From: Spongiibacteraceae bacterium
Lineage (GTDB): Bacteria > Pseudomonadota > Gammaproteobacteria > Pseudomonadales > PIVM01
NCBI GenBank assembly: GCA_030618505.1
Contig: JAUXDF010000177.1
Location: 1-6,868, forward strand
Length of the DNA: 6,868 bases
Reading direction: 5' to 3'
The translations under genes and the position numbers were made by a program. Shown piece after piece: positions 6,426 through 6,868 of this stretch (position 1 is its first letter; every line of letters starts with the position of its first letter). Under the pieces are notes generated by a model. It worked only from the letters and a program-made list of their open reading frames with translations, was not told the origin of the DNA and did not search any database.

Positions 6426-6437
6426 TTAAAAGGCCCG
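6389..6437. repeat. Conserved 3' flank repeat, copy B
   Basis: This is the counterpart of 5041-5079, located after the second paralogue. It carries 10 extra bases (6416-6425), which create a direct repeat TAGTTAAAGGCC (6407-6418) / TAGTTAAAAGGCC (6423-6435); replication slippage explains the length difference from copy A. At its downstream end ACCGC-TGC-GCGGT (6385-6397) can fold into a 5-bp hairpin that is degraded in copy A. Confidence 0.8.
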
Positions 6438-6868
6438 AACAGGAATCACATCGTGCAGGTGGCTCTTGAGGCTGTAATAACTCCCGCGGTATATTCCTAT
6501 CCCGATCAAGTTTGCGTAAATAGTTGGATCTATGTACTGTGTGGAACTCCATAAATAGCCAGAGTAGCTGTCCCAACCCGGCAGCTTATCCGTAACACGA
6601 ATTAGTGCAACCAATGCATAGTTTGATGCCAAGAACCAATCATCAAAGCCGTTTAAGGTATAGTTTGCGACCAGGTCAGCGGCCAGATCATTTCCCTCAG
6701 TAGAAGGCGCACAATTAGCAGCCAGCATAGAACCGGTATTTTGGGCGCCGGTGCCAATTTCCCAATCACTGCCAAAAGTACCAGTTCCAACTTTAGTACC
6801 ATAACATCCCCACTCAGCTTGCATTACATCGTGGACGGGCGCAATCTCAAGGCCGTGCTCACCCGTCC
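6426..6868 (-). CDS. DUF1566/Lcl-like domain protein, C-terminal part (gene runs off right edge)
   Basis: The last 146 residues are visible; the frame stays open to the window edge, so the apparent ATG at 6824 is an internal methionine. Homology to the neighbouring lipoprotein begins upstream of it (TGEHGLEIAP against MGEHGLEAAP). Shared landmarks are AEWGCY, the second cysteine in AANC, ANYTLNGFDDWF, LWSST in place of YWSSS, and the final VRAF. The conserved LPT after DDWF is LAS here, and the stretch between WSST and VRAF is strongly diverged. The missing N-terminus probably carries a signal peptide and perhaps MopE-type repeats, by analogy only. It ends 152 bp upstream of the complete lipoprotein gene on the same strand, so the two form a tandem pair. 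Confidence 0.82.
   Translation of the reverse strand, partial: TGEHGLEIAPVHDVMQAEWGCYGTKVGTGTFGSDWEIGTGAQNTGSMLAANCAPSTEGNDLAADLVANYTLNGFDDWFLASNYALVALIRVTDKLPGWDSYSGYLWSSTQYIDPTIYANLIGIGIYRGSYYSLKSHLHDVIPVRAF

Noticed and set aside
6274..6437. Integron attC site between the two paralogues
   Set aside because: The conserved flank and hairpin suggested a cassette array, but no pair of RYYYAAC and GTTRRRY core sites in the right arrangement could be found.
5000..6868. CRISPR array or tandem noncoding repeats
   Set aside because: The repetitive signal is protein-coding (65-residue units) and diverged; there are no short identical repeats with regular spacers.

Overview
The window looks like chromosomal DNA of a free-living, probably marine or aquatic, gammaproteobacterium. 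Two housekeeping genes point there: a monomeric NADP-dependent isocitrate dehydrogenase of the Azotobacter/Vibrio/Pseudomonas type, and an adenylosuccinate lyase that lines up almost residue for residue with Escherichia coli PurB. Base composition appears balanced. The lineage is an inference from these proteins; no rRNA or other decisive marker is present.

Layout. (1) Positions 1-442, minus strand: the N-terminal 147 codons of a gene that runs off the left edge; the protein resembles the DUF7931 family of gammaproteobacterial proteins. (2) 443-792: a divergent regulatory region with a candidate minus-strand promoter, a perfect TTTGAC-N4-GTCAAA palindrome of the FNR/CRP-superfamily type, and a TATAAT promoter with a GC-rich discriminator serving the isocitrate dehydrogenase gene. 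(3) 793-3018, plus strand: monomeric isocitrate dehydrogenase. (4) 3019-3105: an 87-bp convergent spacer filled by a GC-rich imperfect hairpin and a T tract, probably a terminator built from a REP-like element. (5) 3106-4473, minus strand: purB. (6) 4474-5067: about 600 bp with no convincing gene. It holds the candidate purB promoter, a large bulged hairpin and a compact bidirectional terminator-like stem-loop. (7) 5068-6273, minus strand: a complete 401-residue lipoprotein with three MopE-type metal-binding repeats and a C-terminal DUF1566/Lcl-like domain. (8) 6426 to the right edge, minus strand: the 3' part of a second gene with the same C-terminal domain.

How the parts relate. The isocitrate dehydrogenase (TCA cycle, NADPH supply) and PurB (purine synthesis) are core metabolism and simply converge. 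The right third is accessory and surface-directed: two tandem paralogous genes in the same orientation encode envelope or extracellular proteins, with a candidate calcium-binding stalk and a variable, possibly ligand-binding, C-terminal domain.

The most unusual signal is that the short 3' flank of the two paralogues (last codons, stop and the next ~27 bp) is nearly identical, although the coding sequence just upstream has diverged strongly. That pattern suggests a duplicated or recombining cassette-like unit. No reverse transcriptase, integrase or transposase is visible here, so the mechanism cannot be decided from this window.
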